Below the pieces are notes generated by a model. It saw only the letters and a list, made by a program, of their open reading frames with translations. It did no database searches and was not told the origin of the DNA. Below, piece by piece: positions 34,310 to 43,676 of a DNA stretch of 64,000 nt (its first letter is position 1; each line of letters opens with the position of its first letter). A program made the translations under genes and the position numbers. The DNA comes from an uncultured Prevotellaceae bacterium (GTDB lineage Bacteria; Bacteroidota; Bacteroidia; Bacteroidales; Muribaculaceae): NCBI GenBank assembly GCA_900318645.1, contig ONLH01000008.1, forward strand, positions 1-64,000, read 5' to 3'.

Positions 34310-35554
34310 ATGGCTAAAGTAAAACCGTTCCGTGGCGTTAGACCGCCGAAAGAGTATGTAGAAAAAGTAGCTTCTAAACCCTACGATGTCCTCTCTAGCG
34401 AAGAGGCTCGTGCCGAGGCTGGCGACAATGAGATGTCTCTGTATCACATCATCAAGCCCGAAATCGACTTTGAACCCGGCACTGGCGAACATGAGCCCAA
34501 GGTCTATGACAAGGCCGTTGAGAACTTCAAGAAGTTCCAGGACAAGGGCTGGCTGGTACAGGATCCGGAGGAGTACTACTATATCTATGCTCAGACCATG
34601 GATGGCCGCACCCAATACGGATTTGTGGTAGGCGCCAATGTTGAGGACTACCTCACCGGACGCATCAAGAAGCATGAGCTCACCCGTCGTGAGAAAGAGG
34701 CTGATCGCATGCACCATATCGAAATCAACAATGCCAACATTGAGCCGGTGTTCCTGGCATTCCCCGACAATAAGGTCCTGGAGGATATCCTCGTCCGCAC
34801 CGCTCAGACCACTCCCGAGTATGACTTCGTGAGCGAGGATGGCATCGGCCACACCTTGTGGGTTATCAAGGACAAGGAGACCATTGAAACCATCACTCGT
34901 GCATTCAGTGAGATTCCTTACCTCTACATCGCCGACGGTCACCACCGCACCGCCGCTGCCGCTCACGTAGGCGAGGAGAAAGCCAAGGCTGATCCCAACC
35001 ACAACGGCACCGAGGAGTACAACTATCTGTTGGCAGTCTGCTTCCCCCAGTCTCACCTCAAGGTGATGGACTACAACCGCGTGGTTGTTGACCTGAACGG
35101 CAACACCGAGGAGCAATTCCTCGAGAAGCTGGGTGAGAAGTTCATTGTTGAGGAGAAAGGCACCGAAATCTACAAGCCCGCTAAGCTCCATAACTTCTCC
35201 CTCTACCTGGGTGGCAAGTGGTACTCACTGACTGCCAAGGAAGGCACCTATGATGACAACGATCCCATCGGCGTGCTTGACGTGACAATCTCGAGCGACT
35301 ACATCCTGCGCGACATCCTGGGCATCACCGACCTGCGTACCGACAAGCGCATCGACTTCGTCGGCGGCATCCGTGGTCTGGGCGAGTTGAAGCAGCGTGT
35401 GGACAGTGGCGAGATGAAGATGGCTTTGGCTCTCTATCCTGTCACCATGAAGCAGATTATCGACATTGCCGATAGCGGCAAGATCATGCCTCCCAAGGCC
35501 ACATGGTTTGAGCCTAAGCTCCGCTCGGGCTTGATTATCCACAAGCTGGATTAA
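34310..35554 (+). CDS. DUF1015 family protein
   Basis: The 414-residue protein covers the whole DUF1015 family from 'VKPFRGVRPPKEYVEKVASK' to 'ATWFEPKLRSGLIIHKLD'. The conserved segments 'PYDVLSSEEARAEAGDN', 'LYIADGHHRTAAAAHVGEE' and 'FVGGIRGLGEL' are present. The 'ADGHHR' motif resembles a ParB/sulfiredoxin-like active site, so a nucleotide-dependent phosphotransfer activity has been considered for the family; this is not established here. In many Bacteroidales the gene sits next to serC-serA, suggesting a link to serine metabolism. Here it stands alone after the Fur-family gene, with a terminator downstream. The protein is cytosolic and shows no odd features. Confidence 0.9.
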   Translation: MAKVKPFRGVRPPKEYVEKVASKPYDVLSSEEARAEAGDNEMSLYHIIKPEIDFEPGTGEHEPKVYDKAVENFKKFQDKGWLVQDPEEYYYIYAQTMDGRTQYGFVVGANVEDYLTGRIKKHELTRREKEADRMHHIEINNANIEPVFLAFPDNKVLEDILVRTAQTTPEYDFVSEDGIGHTLWVIKDKETIETITRAFSEIPYLYIADGHHRTAAAAHVGEEKAKADPNHNGTEEYNYLLAVCFPQSHLKVMDYNRVVVDLNGNTEEQFLEKLGEKFIVEEKGTEIYKPAKLHNFSLYLGGKWYSLTAKEGTYDDNDPIGVLDVTISSDYILRDILGITDLRTDKRIDFVGGIRGLGELKQRVDSGEMKMALALYPVTMKQIIDIADSGKIMPPKATWFEPKLRSGLIIHKLD

Positions 35555-35596
35555 GCAAGCTGGTAAGGTATTGAGCTTTTTAAGCTCGCTCCCATA

Positions 35597-35650
35597 CAAG
35601 CGTCAGTGGCTCCTATGATTGCTATTGGCGCTTGTTTTTTCGAGGCACAA
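35597..35650 (+). terminator. Intrinsic terminator after the DUF1015 gene
   Basis: The stem CAAGCGTCA (35597-35605) / TGGCGCTTG (35636-35644), with one G/T pair and a 30-nt internal region, is followed by T6. Confidence 0.75.
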
Positions 35651-35745
35651 GATATCAGAACTTTTTTTGCGCCCATGACCTGCTAAAGCAATTATTGTCT
35701 TTATTTCGCTTACGAGTAGAGCATCTATAACCAAAATTGATTATT

Positions 35746-36798
35746 ATGAGAATTTCTAAACTATTGATTGCCATTGCTGCAGGGCTGATGGCATTTGCGA
35801 CAACGGCCCAGGAAGTCAATGCCGACAGGGTTCCTGTTCATCGGCCTCTTATCGAGGAATATACTGGCACGTGGTGCGGATGGTGTGTCCGTGGTCTCGT
35901 CGGCATGGAGCTGCTAAGGCAGCGATTTGGTGACGAATTCATCGGTGTTGCCTACCACAATGATGATCCCATGGAGATCATGTATACCAATGATTTCCCC
36001 AGCAGTTTTTGGGGATATCCTACCGCATTTATCGAGAGGACTCGTGAAGTTGATCCTTTCTATGGTTTTAGTGGCTATTCGGCTGGTATTGTCAGCGATA
36101 TGGAACAATATGCTGCCATTCCTGTGAATGCCGATGCTGCCGTGACAGCCCAATGGACCAGCGACGAGAAGACGGCCATTGATGTGGATGTGACCTGCTA
36201 TTTCACCGCCGACGAGCAAAGTGCTAATTATGCCATTGAAGTCATGCTTGTTGCCGATGACCTGTACGGTAGCGGTTCATCATGGAATCAAAAGAATTAT
36301 TACAGTGGCACCACTTATTATTCCAGTGATCCGTATCTAGGACCGTGGGTAGCTAAACCAGAAGTTGTCTCTGGCTACCACTTTAACGATGTAATCGTCG
36401 GCACCAGCGGTGTTGTAGCCGGCAGCCTGCCGTCAGAGATTGTTGCCTATAATGATTACAGCTATCACTACCGTTTTACGCTCAGTAGTCTGCCTAAGCC
36501 ATCGCTCATCCAGAACAAGGACAATCTGCACGTGATTGCAGTGATTGTCAATAAGGCTAATGGCCGAGCTGTCAACGCCAATAGATGCTTTATCAATGAC
36601 TACCATACTGTTGTGTACGGTGACGTAAATGATGATGGTAAGTTAAGTATCGATGATGTGACTGCCCTTATTAATTATCTGCTATCCCGTGATGCTGCTC
36701 TTGTCAACATGGAGAATGCCGACGTTGACAACGATGGAAAAGTGAATATCGATGATGTGACGGCACTGATTAACACGCTATTGAAAAAGCTTGAGTGA
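35746..36798 (+). CDS. Secreted thioredoxin-fold (Omp28-like) protein with C-terminal dockerin
   Basis: The 350-residue protein has a signal peptide (MRISKLLIAIAAGLMAFATT). A thioredoxin-like domain follows with redox motif CGWC (C44, C47) in 'EYTGTWCGWCVRG' and 'AYHNDDPMEIMYTNDFPSS', the pattern of Omp28-related Bacteroidetes proteins. The middle is a beta-rich domain. The C-terminus (about 290-350) is a type I dockerin with two Ca-binding repeats, 'GDVNDDGKLSIDDVTALINY' and 'ADVDNDGKVNIDDVTALINT'. An upstream in-frame TTG exists at 35737, but the ATG at 35746 starts a normal leader. The gene is transcribed alone. A role in thiol chemistry of exported proteins is plausible; the dockerin suggests binding to a partner or surface attachment. 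Confidence 0.85.
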   Translation: MRISKLLIAIAAGLMAFATTAQEVNADRVPVHRPLIEEYTGTWCGWCVRGLVGMELLRQRFGDEFIGVAYHNDDPMEIMYTNDFPSSFWGYPTAFIERTREVDPFYGFSGYSAGIVSDMEQYAAIPVNADAAVTAQWTSDEKTAIDVDVTCYFTADEQSANYAIEVMLVADDLYGSGSSWNQKNYYSGTTYYSSDPYLGPWVAKPEVVSGYHFNDVIVGTSGVVAGSLPSEIVAYNDYSYHYRFTLSSLPKPSLIQNKDNLHVIAVIVNKANGRAVNANRCFINDYHTVVYGDVNDDGKLSIDDVTALINYLLSRDAALVNMENADVDNDGKVNIDDVTALINTLLKKLE

Positions 36799-36826
36799 CC
36801 ACACGGATGAACTTTTAAATCCTTAA

Positions 36827-36863
36827 AAAGCGTTATCAAGGCAATTGATGACGCTTTTTTTCG
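36827..36863 (+). terminator. Intrinsic terminator after the dockerin thioredoxin gene
   Basis: AAAGCGTTATCA (36827-36838) pairs with TGATGACGCTTT (36846-36857) with one G/T pair and a 7-nt loop, followed by a run of T. Confidence 0.87.
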
Positions 36864-36904
36864 TTTTTTATTAACAACAACACATTTAATTAAGAAAAAA
36901 AAGC

Positions 36905-36912
36905 TATCTTTG
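36905..36912 (+). promoter_or_regulatory. -7 box of the dnaN promoter
   Basis: TATCTTTG matches TAnnTTTG, 53 nt before the dnaN ATG. No TTG is found at the usual spacing. Confidence 0.5.
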
Positions 36913-36965
36913 TAGGTTAAAATAAGGAACAAAACATTAATAACGCAATAAAGAGACATAATTGT

Positions 36966-38084
36966 ATGAAATTCAACGTTCAAAGTAAGTTGTTGCTCAC
37001 TCGATTGAATGCTGTGAGCAAAGTGGTAAGCAGCAAGAATGCATACGCTATTCTTGACAATTTCCTGTTTGAGTTGCAGAGTGACCGTATCGTAGTGACT
37101 GGCAGCGACATGGAAACACGCCTGACCACCAATATCGAAGTGCAGAATGTAGAAGGAACTGGAAAATTTGCTCTCGATGTGAAGCGCACGATCAACTCAT
37201 TGAAGGAATTGCCCGATACGGCTCTTACCTTTGAGATCAATGACGAGACCCTTGCAGTGAAAGTGAGCTATGTGAACGGTTATTACGACGCTGTAGCACT
37301 TAATGGTGATGAATACCCCGAGAAGGCTGCGACTGCCAATGAAGTACAGCAGTTCTCATTACCCGCCAAGAGCATTGCATCAGGTATCGGTCACACCTTG
37401 TTTGCCGTTGGCAATGACGACATGCATCCTCAGTTCACCGGTATCTTCTGGGATATCAAGCCCGATATGATCGTCTATGTGGCCAGTGACTCACACAAGC
37501 TGGTTCGTTTCCGCCAGACCGATGTCGCTCCCGACTTTGAACGCTCTTTCATTTTGCCTGCCAAGCCGGCATCAATTCTTGCCTCAATCATTGACGGCAA
37601 TAGCGATGAGAAGATCAGCATCACTGTTGACGAGAGCAGTGCAACCTTCGAGAATGCAGACTATCAGCTGTCTTGCCGTTTCATCAACGGCCGTTATCCC
37701 AACTACAATTCGGTAATTCCCGAGGATAATCCTTACACCATGGCTGTTGACCGACAGACACTGCTCAATGCCGTGCGCCGTGTTGCCGTGTTTGCCAATG
37801 TGGGTGGACTGGTTCGTCTCGACTTGCGCCCCACCGAGGTTGTTGTTACCTCTCAAGATATTGATCACTCCACTGCTGCCGAGGAGACTATCGCCTGTGA
37901 ATACAATGGCGAGCCCATGAATATCGGTTTCAAGAGTGCCGATGTCATTGATGTGGTAAACAATATCGACTGTGATGGTGTTTACCTCAAGTTGCTCGAC
38001 CCCGCACGTGCTGGCGTGTTTGTTCCCAGTGAGCAGAAAGCTGGTGAAGACCTCATCGTGTTGCAGATGCCCATGATGATTTGA
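36966..38084 (+). CDS. dnaN: DNA polymerase III subunit beta (sliding clamp)
   Basis: The 372-residue protein is the ring-shaped processivity factor of the replicative polymerase and has the family length of three clamp domains. 'MKFNVQSKLLLTRLNAVSKV' opens domain 1, 'MHPQFTGIFWDI' lies in domain 2, and 'NADYQLSCRFINGRYPNYNSVIP' and the C-terminal 'LIVLQMPMM' are conserved clamp features. It is the first gene of the Bacteroidales cluster dnaN, exonuclease, coaBC, DUF4835, recN, rlmB. No dnaA or origin-like sequence lies near it, so this dnaN is away from dnaA. Its TGA stop is followed immediately by an intercistronic repeat element. Confidence 0.97.
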   Translation: MKFNVQSKLLLTRLNAVSKVVSSKNAYAILDNFLFELQSDRIVVTGSDMETRLTTNIEVQNVEGTGKFALDVKRTINSLKELPDTALTFEINDETLAVKVSYVNGYYDAVALNGDEYPEKAATANEVQQFSLPAKSIASGIGHTLFAVGNDDMHPQFTGIFWDIKPDMIVYVASDSHKLVRFRQTDVAPDFERSFILPAKPASILASIIDGNSDEKISITVDESSATFENADYQLSCRFINGRYPNYNSVIPEDNPYTMAVDRQTLLNAVRRVAVFANVGGLVRLDLRPTEVVVTSQDIDHSTAAEETIACEYNGEPMNIGFKSADVIDVVNNIDCDGVYLKLLDPARAGVFVPSEQKAGEDLIVLQMPMMI

Positions 38085-38240
38085 TGCTCGCGTTGCCCGC
38101 AGCTTATTATGCGAGCTGCGCTCGCAGTTTAGAGTTTAATGTTTAAAGTTTAGGGTGGCATCCGCATTCTGACAACTGAAAACTGACTACTAAAAACTGG
38201 CAACTAGCAGCTGAAAACTGACTACTGATAAACGGAAAAC
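38085..38240 (+). repeat. Mosaic intercistronic repeat between dnaN and the exonuclease gene
   Basis: Directly after the dnaN TGA the plus strand begins TGCTCGCGTTGCCCGCAG, then a second GC block ending GCGCTCGCAG. 7-bp GTTTAGA/GTTTAAA units, the core GGCATCCGC plus ATTCTGAC, and 7-bp AACTGAA/AACTGAC units run to about 20 nt before the next ATG. It has the same order and orientation relative to transcription as the minus-strand copies. Confidence 0.85.
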
Positions 38241-38243
38241 CGC

Positions 38244-39026
38244 ATGAAACTGAACCTGAAGCGTCCCCTCGTGGTCTTTGACCTGGAATCTACAGGACTT
38301 AACATCACCGAGGACAGGATTATCGAGTTGTCCTATGTCAAGGTCTATCCCGATGGTCATGAGGAATCAAACACCTATCGTTTCAATCCTGAAAAAGTGA
38401 TTCCGCAGCAGGCCATTGATGTGCATCACATCACCAACGAAGACCTGAAGGACGAACCGACTTTCAAGGAACGTGCACATGATATAGCACGAGTGTTTGA
38501 GGGCTGTGATATTGCTGGTTTCAACAGCAATCACTTTGACATTCCCTTGTTGGCTCAGGAGTTAAGCAAGGCTGGTATTTCATTTGATCCTACTCAGCAC
38601 AAGTTCATTGATGTGCAGACCATCTTTCACAAGCGAGAGAAAAGGGATCTGGAAGCAGCCTGTATTTTCTACTGTGGTCACCCGATGGACAACCACCACT
38701 CGGCCGCTGATGATGCCAAGACTACGCTTGAAGTCTTGAAAGCTCAGCTGGACCATTATGCCGATTCCGACGAGCCACTGGTAAACGATGTGGAATACTT
38801 GTCACAGTACTCTTCCCACAACCGCAATGTGGACTTGGCCGGCCGCATCATCTATAACGAGCAGAAAGTTCCGGTATTCAATTTTGGTAAGCACAAAGGC
38901 AAAACCGTAGAAGATGTGTTTACCAAGCTTGATCTGGGATATTATGACTGGATGATGAAAAGTGATTTTGCTGAGAACACCAAGCAGGTCATCACTAGGC
39001 TCTATATCCAATACAAGAAACGATAA
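38244..39026 (+). CDS. DEDDh 3'-5' exonuclease, DnaQ-like
   Basis: The 260-residue protein has an RNase T/DnaQ-type exonuclease domain (about 1-175). The DEDDh residues are visible: D and E in 'VVFDLESTG', D in 'GFNSNHFDIPLLA', and the final His/Asp in 'NHHSAADDAK'. The C-terminal ~60 residues ('VPVFNFGKHKGKTVEDVF') match the small domain often appended to such exonucleases (DUF3820/ExoX-C type). It is probably a proofreading or repair nuclease acting with the sliding clamp whose gene precedes it. The start at 38244 follows the repeat element by a few bases. The coaBC gene follows after a short spacer that also contains 7-bp repeat units. Confidence 0.92.
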   Translation: MKLNLKRPLVVFDLESTGLNITEDRIIELSYVKVYPDGHEESNTYRFNPEKVIPQQAIDVHHITNEDLKDEPTFKERAHDIARVFEGCDIAGFNSNHFDIPLLAQELSKAGISFDPTQHKFIDVQTIFHKREKRDLEAACIFYCGHPMDNHHSAADDAKTTLEVLKAQLDHYADSDEPLVNDVEYLSQYSSHNRNVDLAGRIIYNEQKVPVFNFGKHKGKTVEDVFTKLDLGYYDWMMKSDFAENTKQVITRLYIQYKKR

Positions 39027-39029
39027 CTG

Positions 39030-39095
39030 TGTCTTCAGTTGGCAGTAGATTGCAGAGGCAATCGAGAACTGAATAACTGAGAACTGAAAACTAAA
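39030..39095 (+). repeat. Short 7-bp repeat stretch between exonuclease gene and coaBC
   Basis: After the TAA stop the spacer contains AACTGAA/AACTGAG units in near 7-nt register (about 39066-39093), directly before the coaBC ATG. The GC block and core are missing, so this is a reduced copy. Confidence 0.5.
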
Positions 39096-39100
39096 AAAAC

Positions 39101-40306
39101 ATGTTGAAGGGCAAGCATATCATTTTGGGTATCACAGGCGGCATTGCAGCATACAAGTGCGCCACATTAACGCGCCTTCTTGTCAAGGCGGGTGCCGAGG
39201 TTCAGGTCATCATGACACCTAATGCCAAGCAGTTCATTCAGCCGCTCACGTTATCTACGCTAAGCGGCAAGCCTGTCATCAGCGAATTTTTTACTGCCAA
39301 TACTGGCCAGTGGAACAGCCACGTTGATTTGGGTTTGTGGGCCGACGCTTTGATCATTGCACCTGCTACAGCTTCCACTATTAGCAAAATGGCCAATGGA
39401 ATCGCTGACAACATGCTGGTAACGACCTATCTGTCTGCCAAAGCTCCTGTGTTCGTAGCACCTGCTATGGATTTGGATATGATGCGACATCCCAGCACTG
39501 TACGCAACCTGGATTTGTTGAGGAGTTACGGAAATCACATCATAGAGCCGGCCGAGGGAGAGTTGGCTAGCCACCTCATCGGCAAGGGACGCATGGAAGA
39601 ACCTGAGAATATCGTCAAAGCCTTGCAGGATTTTTTTGCTGCAGGTGAAGACTTGCAGGGTAAACATGTGCTGATTACTGCAGGCCCTACCGTCGAGAAG
39701 ATTGACCCTGTGCGCTATATCAGTAATTTCTCGTCAGGAAAAATGGGATTTGCCCTTGCTGAGGAATGTGCTGCGCGTGGTGCCCTTGTAACGCTTGTTG
39801 CAGGCCCTGTCTCACTCAAGACCGAACACGCCAATATCCATCGCATCGACGTGACCACAGCTGTCGAGATGCATGATGCTGTGATGAAGTCATTGCCTGA
39901 AAACGATGCCATCATCCTGTGTGCTGCTGTGGCCGACTACCGGGTTGAGAATGTTGCCGATAAAAAAATTAAGCGCGAAAAAGATGCAGCCCCTGTGTTG
40001 CGACTAACACCCAATCCTGATATCGCTCGTGCCGTCGGCGAAGCCAAACGGGAAGACCAAGTGAGCGTGGGTTTTGCACTGGAGACCGATCATGAACTTG
40101 TCAATGCACAAGGCAAGCTTGAGCGTAAAAAACTGAATTTCATCGTCATGAACTCATTGCGTGACAAGAATGCCGGTTTCCAAGTCGATACCAACAAGGT
40201 GACTATCTTTACCGACAAGGGTGAGACTATTGAAGGAGAATGCAAGGCTAAACGTGCAGTAGCGCACGACATAGTTGATGTTTTAAACAAGTATCTGACA
40301 AAATGA
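39101..40306 (+). CDS. coaBC: Bifunctional phosphopantothenoylcysteine decarboxylase / phosphopantothenate-cysteine ligase
   Basis: The 401-residue protein carries the flavoprotein CoaC decarboxylase in its N-terminal half ('GITGGIAAYKCATLTRLLVK', 'IAPATASTISKMANGIADN', 'APAMDLDMMRHPS') and the CoaB ligase in its C-terminal half ('LITAGPTVEKIDPVRYISNF', 'SSGKMG', 'AAVADYRV', 'VGFALETD'). It joins cysteine to 4'-phosphopantothenate and decarboxylates the product, two steps of coenzyme A synthesis. coaE at 46046 catalyses the last step of the same pathway. The stop overlaps the start of the DUF4835 gene (ATGATG), indicating translational coupling. Confidence 0.97.
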   Translation: MLKGKHIILGITGGIAAYKCATLTRLLVKAGAEVQVIMTPNAKQFIQPLTLSTLSGKPVISEFFTANTGQWNSHVDLGLWADALIIAPATASTISKMANGIADNMLVTTYLSAKAPVFVAPAMDLDMMRHPSTVRNLDLLRSYGNHIIEPAEGELASHLIGKGRMEEPENIVKALQDFFAAGEDLQGKHVLITAGPTVEKIDPVRYISNFSSGKMGFALAEECAARGALVTLVAGPVSLKTEHANIHRIDVTTAVEMHDAVMKSLPENDAIILCAAVADYRVENVADKKIKREKDAAPVLRLTPNPDIARAVGEAKREDQVSVGFALETDHELVNAQGKLERKKLNFIVMNSLRDKNAGFQVDTNKVTIFTDKGETIEGECKAKRAVAHDIVDVLNKYLTK

Positions 40307-41226
40307 TGAAGAAGTATTTTATCATGCTGTTGTTGGCGCTGTTGAGCACCATCACTGCTGTTGCCGATGACGAAGCAACAGAACTGAACTGTGAGGTGGA
40401 AGTCAACAGTGAAAAAGTCACAAACGGCAGTAAAGATATTTTTAATGAGCTGAAACAGGCGGTCACCGATTACATGAACACGACCAAGTGGACAAATGCT
40501 ACCTTTGGCACCAATGAAAAGATTTATTGCAAACTCATGTTCACCATCAGTTCATGGGATGATGCCACAGGACTGATGAAGGGCGACCTGCAGATCCAGT
40601 CTACACGTCCTGTCTTCAACAGTTCCTATACGACCACTCTGATCAACTTCAAGGACACCAAGGTGGACTTCATTTATAACACGGGTCAACAACTGGTGTA
40701 CTCTGAGTTGAATATGGAAGACAATCTGACTGCCATTCTCAACTTTTGGGCCTATATGATTATTGCCTTGGACTTCGATTCGTTTGAACTCAATGGCGGT
40801 ACCCCATACTATGAACGTGCTGCCGAAGTGGTCAGGCTCGCTCAGAGCTCTGGCGAGAGCGGTTGGAAAGCATTTGAGGATAACAATAACCGCAGTGCAG
40901 TGCTCAGTGCATTTAATGATAAACAGACGGCCCCGATCCGACAAATGCTCTATGACTATCATCGCATGGGACTGGATCAAATGGTCGTTACGGTGGATAA
41001 GGGCCGTTCAGCGATTACCCATACACTGGAGAATTTAGCCAAAATCTATGATGTGGCCCCCTTGTCGGTCTGCTTGACAATGTTTAAGAATGCCAAGCTT
41101 GATGAACTTATCAACATCTATAGTAAGGCTAACATGACCGAGAAAGAAAACGTGTATGAGATGCTGTACCAAGTTTACCCCAGCGAGACAAATCGTCTTG
41201 ACCAAATCAAGAAAACAGAGAATTAA
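40303..41226 (+). CDS. DUF4835 protein (labelled PorD in some databases), secreted
   Basis: The 307-residue protein has a signal peptide (MMKKYFIMLLLALLSTITAV, cut near 'AVADDE') and the DUF4835 features: 'LNCEVEVNSEKVTNGSKDIF', 'FKDTKVDFIYNTGQQLVY', 'FWAYMIIALDFDSFELNGG' and 'GWKAFEDNNNRSAVL'. From memory, this family is labelled type IX secretion protein PorD in some annotation sets; a direct role in secretion is not shown by the sequence. Its place between coaBC and recN is conserved in Bacteroidales. The type IX link fits with the sorting-type tail on the amidase-like protein at 19877. The start overlaps the coaBC stop; 40306 is an equally good ATG. Confidence 0.85.
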   Translation: MMKKYFIMLLLALLSTITAVADDEATELNCEVEVNSEKVTNGSKDIFNELKQAVTDYMNTTKWTNATFGTNEKIYCKLMFTISSWDDATGLMKGDLQIQSTRPVFNSSYTTTLINFKDTKVDFIYNTGQQLVYSELNMEDNLTAILNFWAYMIIALDFDSFELNGGTPYYERAAEVVRLAQSSGESGWKAFEDNNNRSAVLSAFNDKQTAPIRQMLYDYHRMGLDQMVVTVDKGRSAITHTLENLAKIYDVAPLSVCLTMFKNAKLDELINIYSKANMTEKENVYEMLYQVYPSETNRLDQIKKTEN

Positions 41227-41241
41227 CCGCCGGGGCAAGCC

Positions 41242-42912
41242 ATGATAAAACAGTTGCATATCTCTAATTATGCGCTCATAGACCGGTTAGATATCGGCTT
41301 TGATGATGGCTTGACCATCATTACCGGTGAAACCGGTGCAGGCAAATCAATCATCCTGGGAGCTTTGTCTCTTATCCTGGGAGAACGTGCCGATACCAAG
41401 TCGATTAGGGACATGTCGTCTAAGACAGTAGTTGAGGCGACATTTGATATTGCCGGATATGGATTACAGCGTTTCTTTGAGGAACAGGATATAGATTGGG
41501 ATGACCATGAGTGCCTCGTGAGGCGCGAGCTCTCCCCTACTGGTCGTTCACGTGCATTTGTCAATGATACTCCTGTCGCCTTGTCGGTATTGCGAGAATT
41601 GGCGACACGGTTGCTTGACATCCATTCCCAGCATAGCAATATGTTGTTGTCGCAACCTGCATTCCAGTTGTCTATTCTGGACAGCATCGCTGGCAATGCC
41701 GGTTTGCTCGATGACTACCGCAAAACCTATCAGGAGTATCGCAATGCCCTTAAACAGCTTGATGATACCCAGCGCGCCATAGAACAGTTGCGTCGCAACG
41801 AGGACTACATCCGTTTTCAACTCGACCAGCTACATGCTCTCCAGTTGCAGCCCGATGAAGACAAGCTGTTAGAGGCTCTGCAAAGCAAACTGAGCAACGT
41901 TACCGAACTCAAGGAAGACTTGTGGAGCGTAGAGAATGAATTGAATAATGAGGACAACAGCATTCTGGAAAGGCTGTCAGCGGTTGCCCAGCGCCTTGAG
42001 AACGCTGAAAAGAACCTCTCAGAAGTCGAAGGGATGTCAGCTCGTGTACGCTCAGCCATCATTGACCTGAAGGATATCTCTCAGAGTACGGGCGCCATTG
42101 TTGATACTCTGAATGATGACCCTGCCGAACTGGCGAGAGTAGATGATAGATTGAACAATATCTACAGTCTGGAACGCAAACATAACGCGCAGGATGTCAA
42201 TCACCTCATTGCTATCCAGCAGGATTATGAACGTCAGCTTGGCGAAATTGAACATAATGACGATATCATCGAAGGACTTAAAGAGCTCGTCAACACCCAT
42301 CGCACAACAGCACTTGACATCGCTTCGCGATTGTCAGAAAGGCGCCATGATGCCGCCAATCGTTTCGGCAAGGATTTGTTGGCATTAGCTGCTCCCCTAG
42401 GGATGAAGAACATCGCCTTTAACGTTGATTTTACAACAACAGACCTCACTCCTAGTGGAACCGATAGCGTGGAGTTCATGATGTCATTCAACAAGAATCA
42501 GCGTCCGATGCCCGTCAAGGACACTGCATCTGGTGGAGAAATATCCCGTGTGATGTTGTGTATCAAAACAATTACAGCCCGTCACATGCGCTTGCCCAGC
42601 ATCATCTTTGATGAGGTGGATACAGGCGTCAGTGGTGATGTGGCCAACATGATAGGTGAGATGATGGCTGGAATTGCCAGTACGATTCAGGTCATAGCCA
42701 TTACCCACCTGCCACAAGTGGCAGCCAACGGCGACCATCACCTGCGCGTTTTCAAGACCGATACCGATGTTGAGACCCTGACCCAGGTTGAAACCCTTGA
42801 TGAGCATGAACACATCATGGAAATAGCCCGTATGCTCAGCGGCAAGGGATTGAACCAAGCTGCTATCGAGAATGCAAAATCACTGATTAAGCACAATATA
42901 AAAAGAAAATGA
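41242..42912 (+). CDS. recN: DNA repair protein RecN
   Basis: The 556-residue SMC-like ATPase has Walker A GETGAGKS (29-36) within 'GLTIITGETGAGKSIILGAL', two long coiled-coil stretches (about 160-380), the ABC signature in 'ASGGEISRVMLCIK' (about 429-443) and Walker B 'IIFDEVDTGVSGD' (about 454-467). It acts in double-strand break repair, tethering DNA ends before RecA-mediated recombination, in the cytosol. The length is typical. The ATG at 41242 lies 15 nt after the DUF4835 stop. The stop overlaps the start of rlmB by 4 bases (ATGA), indicating translational coupling. Confidence 0.97.
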   Translation: MIKQLHISNYALIDRLDIGFDDGLTIITGETGAGKSIILGALSLILGERADTKSIRDMSSKTVVEATFDIAGYGLQRFFEEQDIDWDDHECLVRRELSPTGRSRAFVNDTPVALSVLRELATRLLDIHSQHSNMLLSQPAFQLSILDSIAGNAGLLDDYRKTYQEYRNALKQLDDTQRAIEQLRRNEDYIRFQLDQLHALQLQPDEDKLLEALQSKLSNVTELKEDLWSVENELNNEDNSILERLSAVAQRLENAEKNLSEVEGMSARVRSAIIDLKDISQSTGAIVDTLNDDPAELARVDDRLNNIYSLERKHNAQDVNHLIAIQQDYERQLGEIEHNDDIIEGLKELVNTHRTTALDIASRLSERRHDAANRFGKDLLALAAPLGMKNIAFNVDFTTTDLTPSGTDSVEFMMSFNKNQRPMPVKDTASGGEISRVMLCIKTITARHMRLPSIIFDEVDTGVSGDVANMIGEMMAGIASTIQVIAITHLPQVAANGDHHLRVFKTDTDVETLTQVETLDEHEHIMEIARMLSGKGLNQAAIENAKSLIKHNIKRK

Positions 42913-43667
42913 TAGACAAAAACCAATACATCTATGGTATCCATGCCGTTCTAGAAGCCATTGATGCCGGAAAGGATATTGACAAAATCCTGCTGAGCAA
43001 AACGCTCAATGTTGATACCGCCAAGGAAATCGTGGACCGGGCTCGCTCATTGCGTGTGCCTGTTCAACGAGTACCCGTGCAGAAGATAGACCGCATCACG
43101 CGCCGCAACCATCAGGGCGTGCTCGCATTGATGTCGGCCGTTACCTATTACCAAGTTGAGGATATCGTGCCCCAGCTGTTTGATAATGGTGAGAATCCAT
43201 TTATCGTGGTGCTCGATGGCGTGACTGATGTGCGTAACTTCGGCGCAGTAGCCCGAACCTGTGAATGCGCTGGTGTGAGTGCTATTGTTATTCCTGACCG
43301 TGAGAGCGTGAGTGCCAATGCCGATGCTGTCAAAACCTCGGCTGGAGCGCTCAATTACTTGCCTGTTTGTCGCGAGCACAATCTGGTGAATGCGGTGAAG
43401 CTGCTGCGTGATAGCGGCTTCAAGATTGTGGGCACCAGTGACAAGAGTCGAGTGCCTTATACCCGTGCGGTTTATACCGGCCCCGTCGCTATCGTACTGG
43501 GCGCTGAGGATAAAGGCGTATCGCCCGAAATCATGAAATTGTGTGACACTCAGGTGATGATACCGGAATTTGGACATATCAATTCGTTGAATGTCTCGGT
43601 GGCAGGCGGCATCATGATTTATGAGGTTGTACGTCAACGTCTAGACGACAATCAGGAGGTGAATTAG
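42909..43667 (+). CDS. rlmB: TrmH-family 23S rRNA (guanosine-2'-O-)-methyltransferase RlmB
   Basis: The 252-residue SPOUT methyltransferase has an N-terminal L30e-like substrate-binding part ('YIYGIHAVLEAIDAGKDIDK'). The knotted catalytic domain shows motif 1 'LDGVTDVRNFGAVARTCECA', motif 2 'IVLGAEDKGVSPEIMKLCD' and motif 3 'IPEFGHINSLNVSVAGGIMI'. E. coli RlmB methylates G2251 of 23S rRNA; the exact nucleotide here is inferred. The gene overlaps recN by 4 bases. A new promoter for nusB starts a few bases after the stop, so this gene closes the dnaN-rlmB cluster. Confidence 0.93.
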   Translation: MIDKNQYIYGIHAVLEAIDAGKDIDKILLSKTLNVDTAKEIVDRARSLRVPVQRVPVQKIDRITRRNHQGVLALMSAVTYYQVEDIVPQLFDNGENPFIVVLDGVTDVRNFGAVARTCECAGVSAIVIPDRESVSANADAVKTSAGALNYLPVCREHNLVNAVKLLRDSGFKIVGTSDKSRVPYTRAVYTGPVAIVLGAEDKGVSPEIMKLCDTQVMIPEFGHINSLNVSVAGGIMIYEVVRQRLDDNQEVN

Positions 43668-43676
43668 GCCCTTTTC

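Noticed and set aside
34154..35191. 345-codon frame antisense to the DUF1015 gene
   Set aside because: The DUF1015 family is conserved over its full length on the plus strand. The antisense product has no recognisable family.
36600..36966. Replication origin near dnaN
   Set aside because: There is no dnaA and no cluster of DnaA-box-like sequences. The dnaN neighbours are those of the Bacteroidales dnaN-coaBC-recN cluster.
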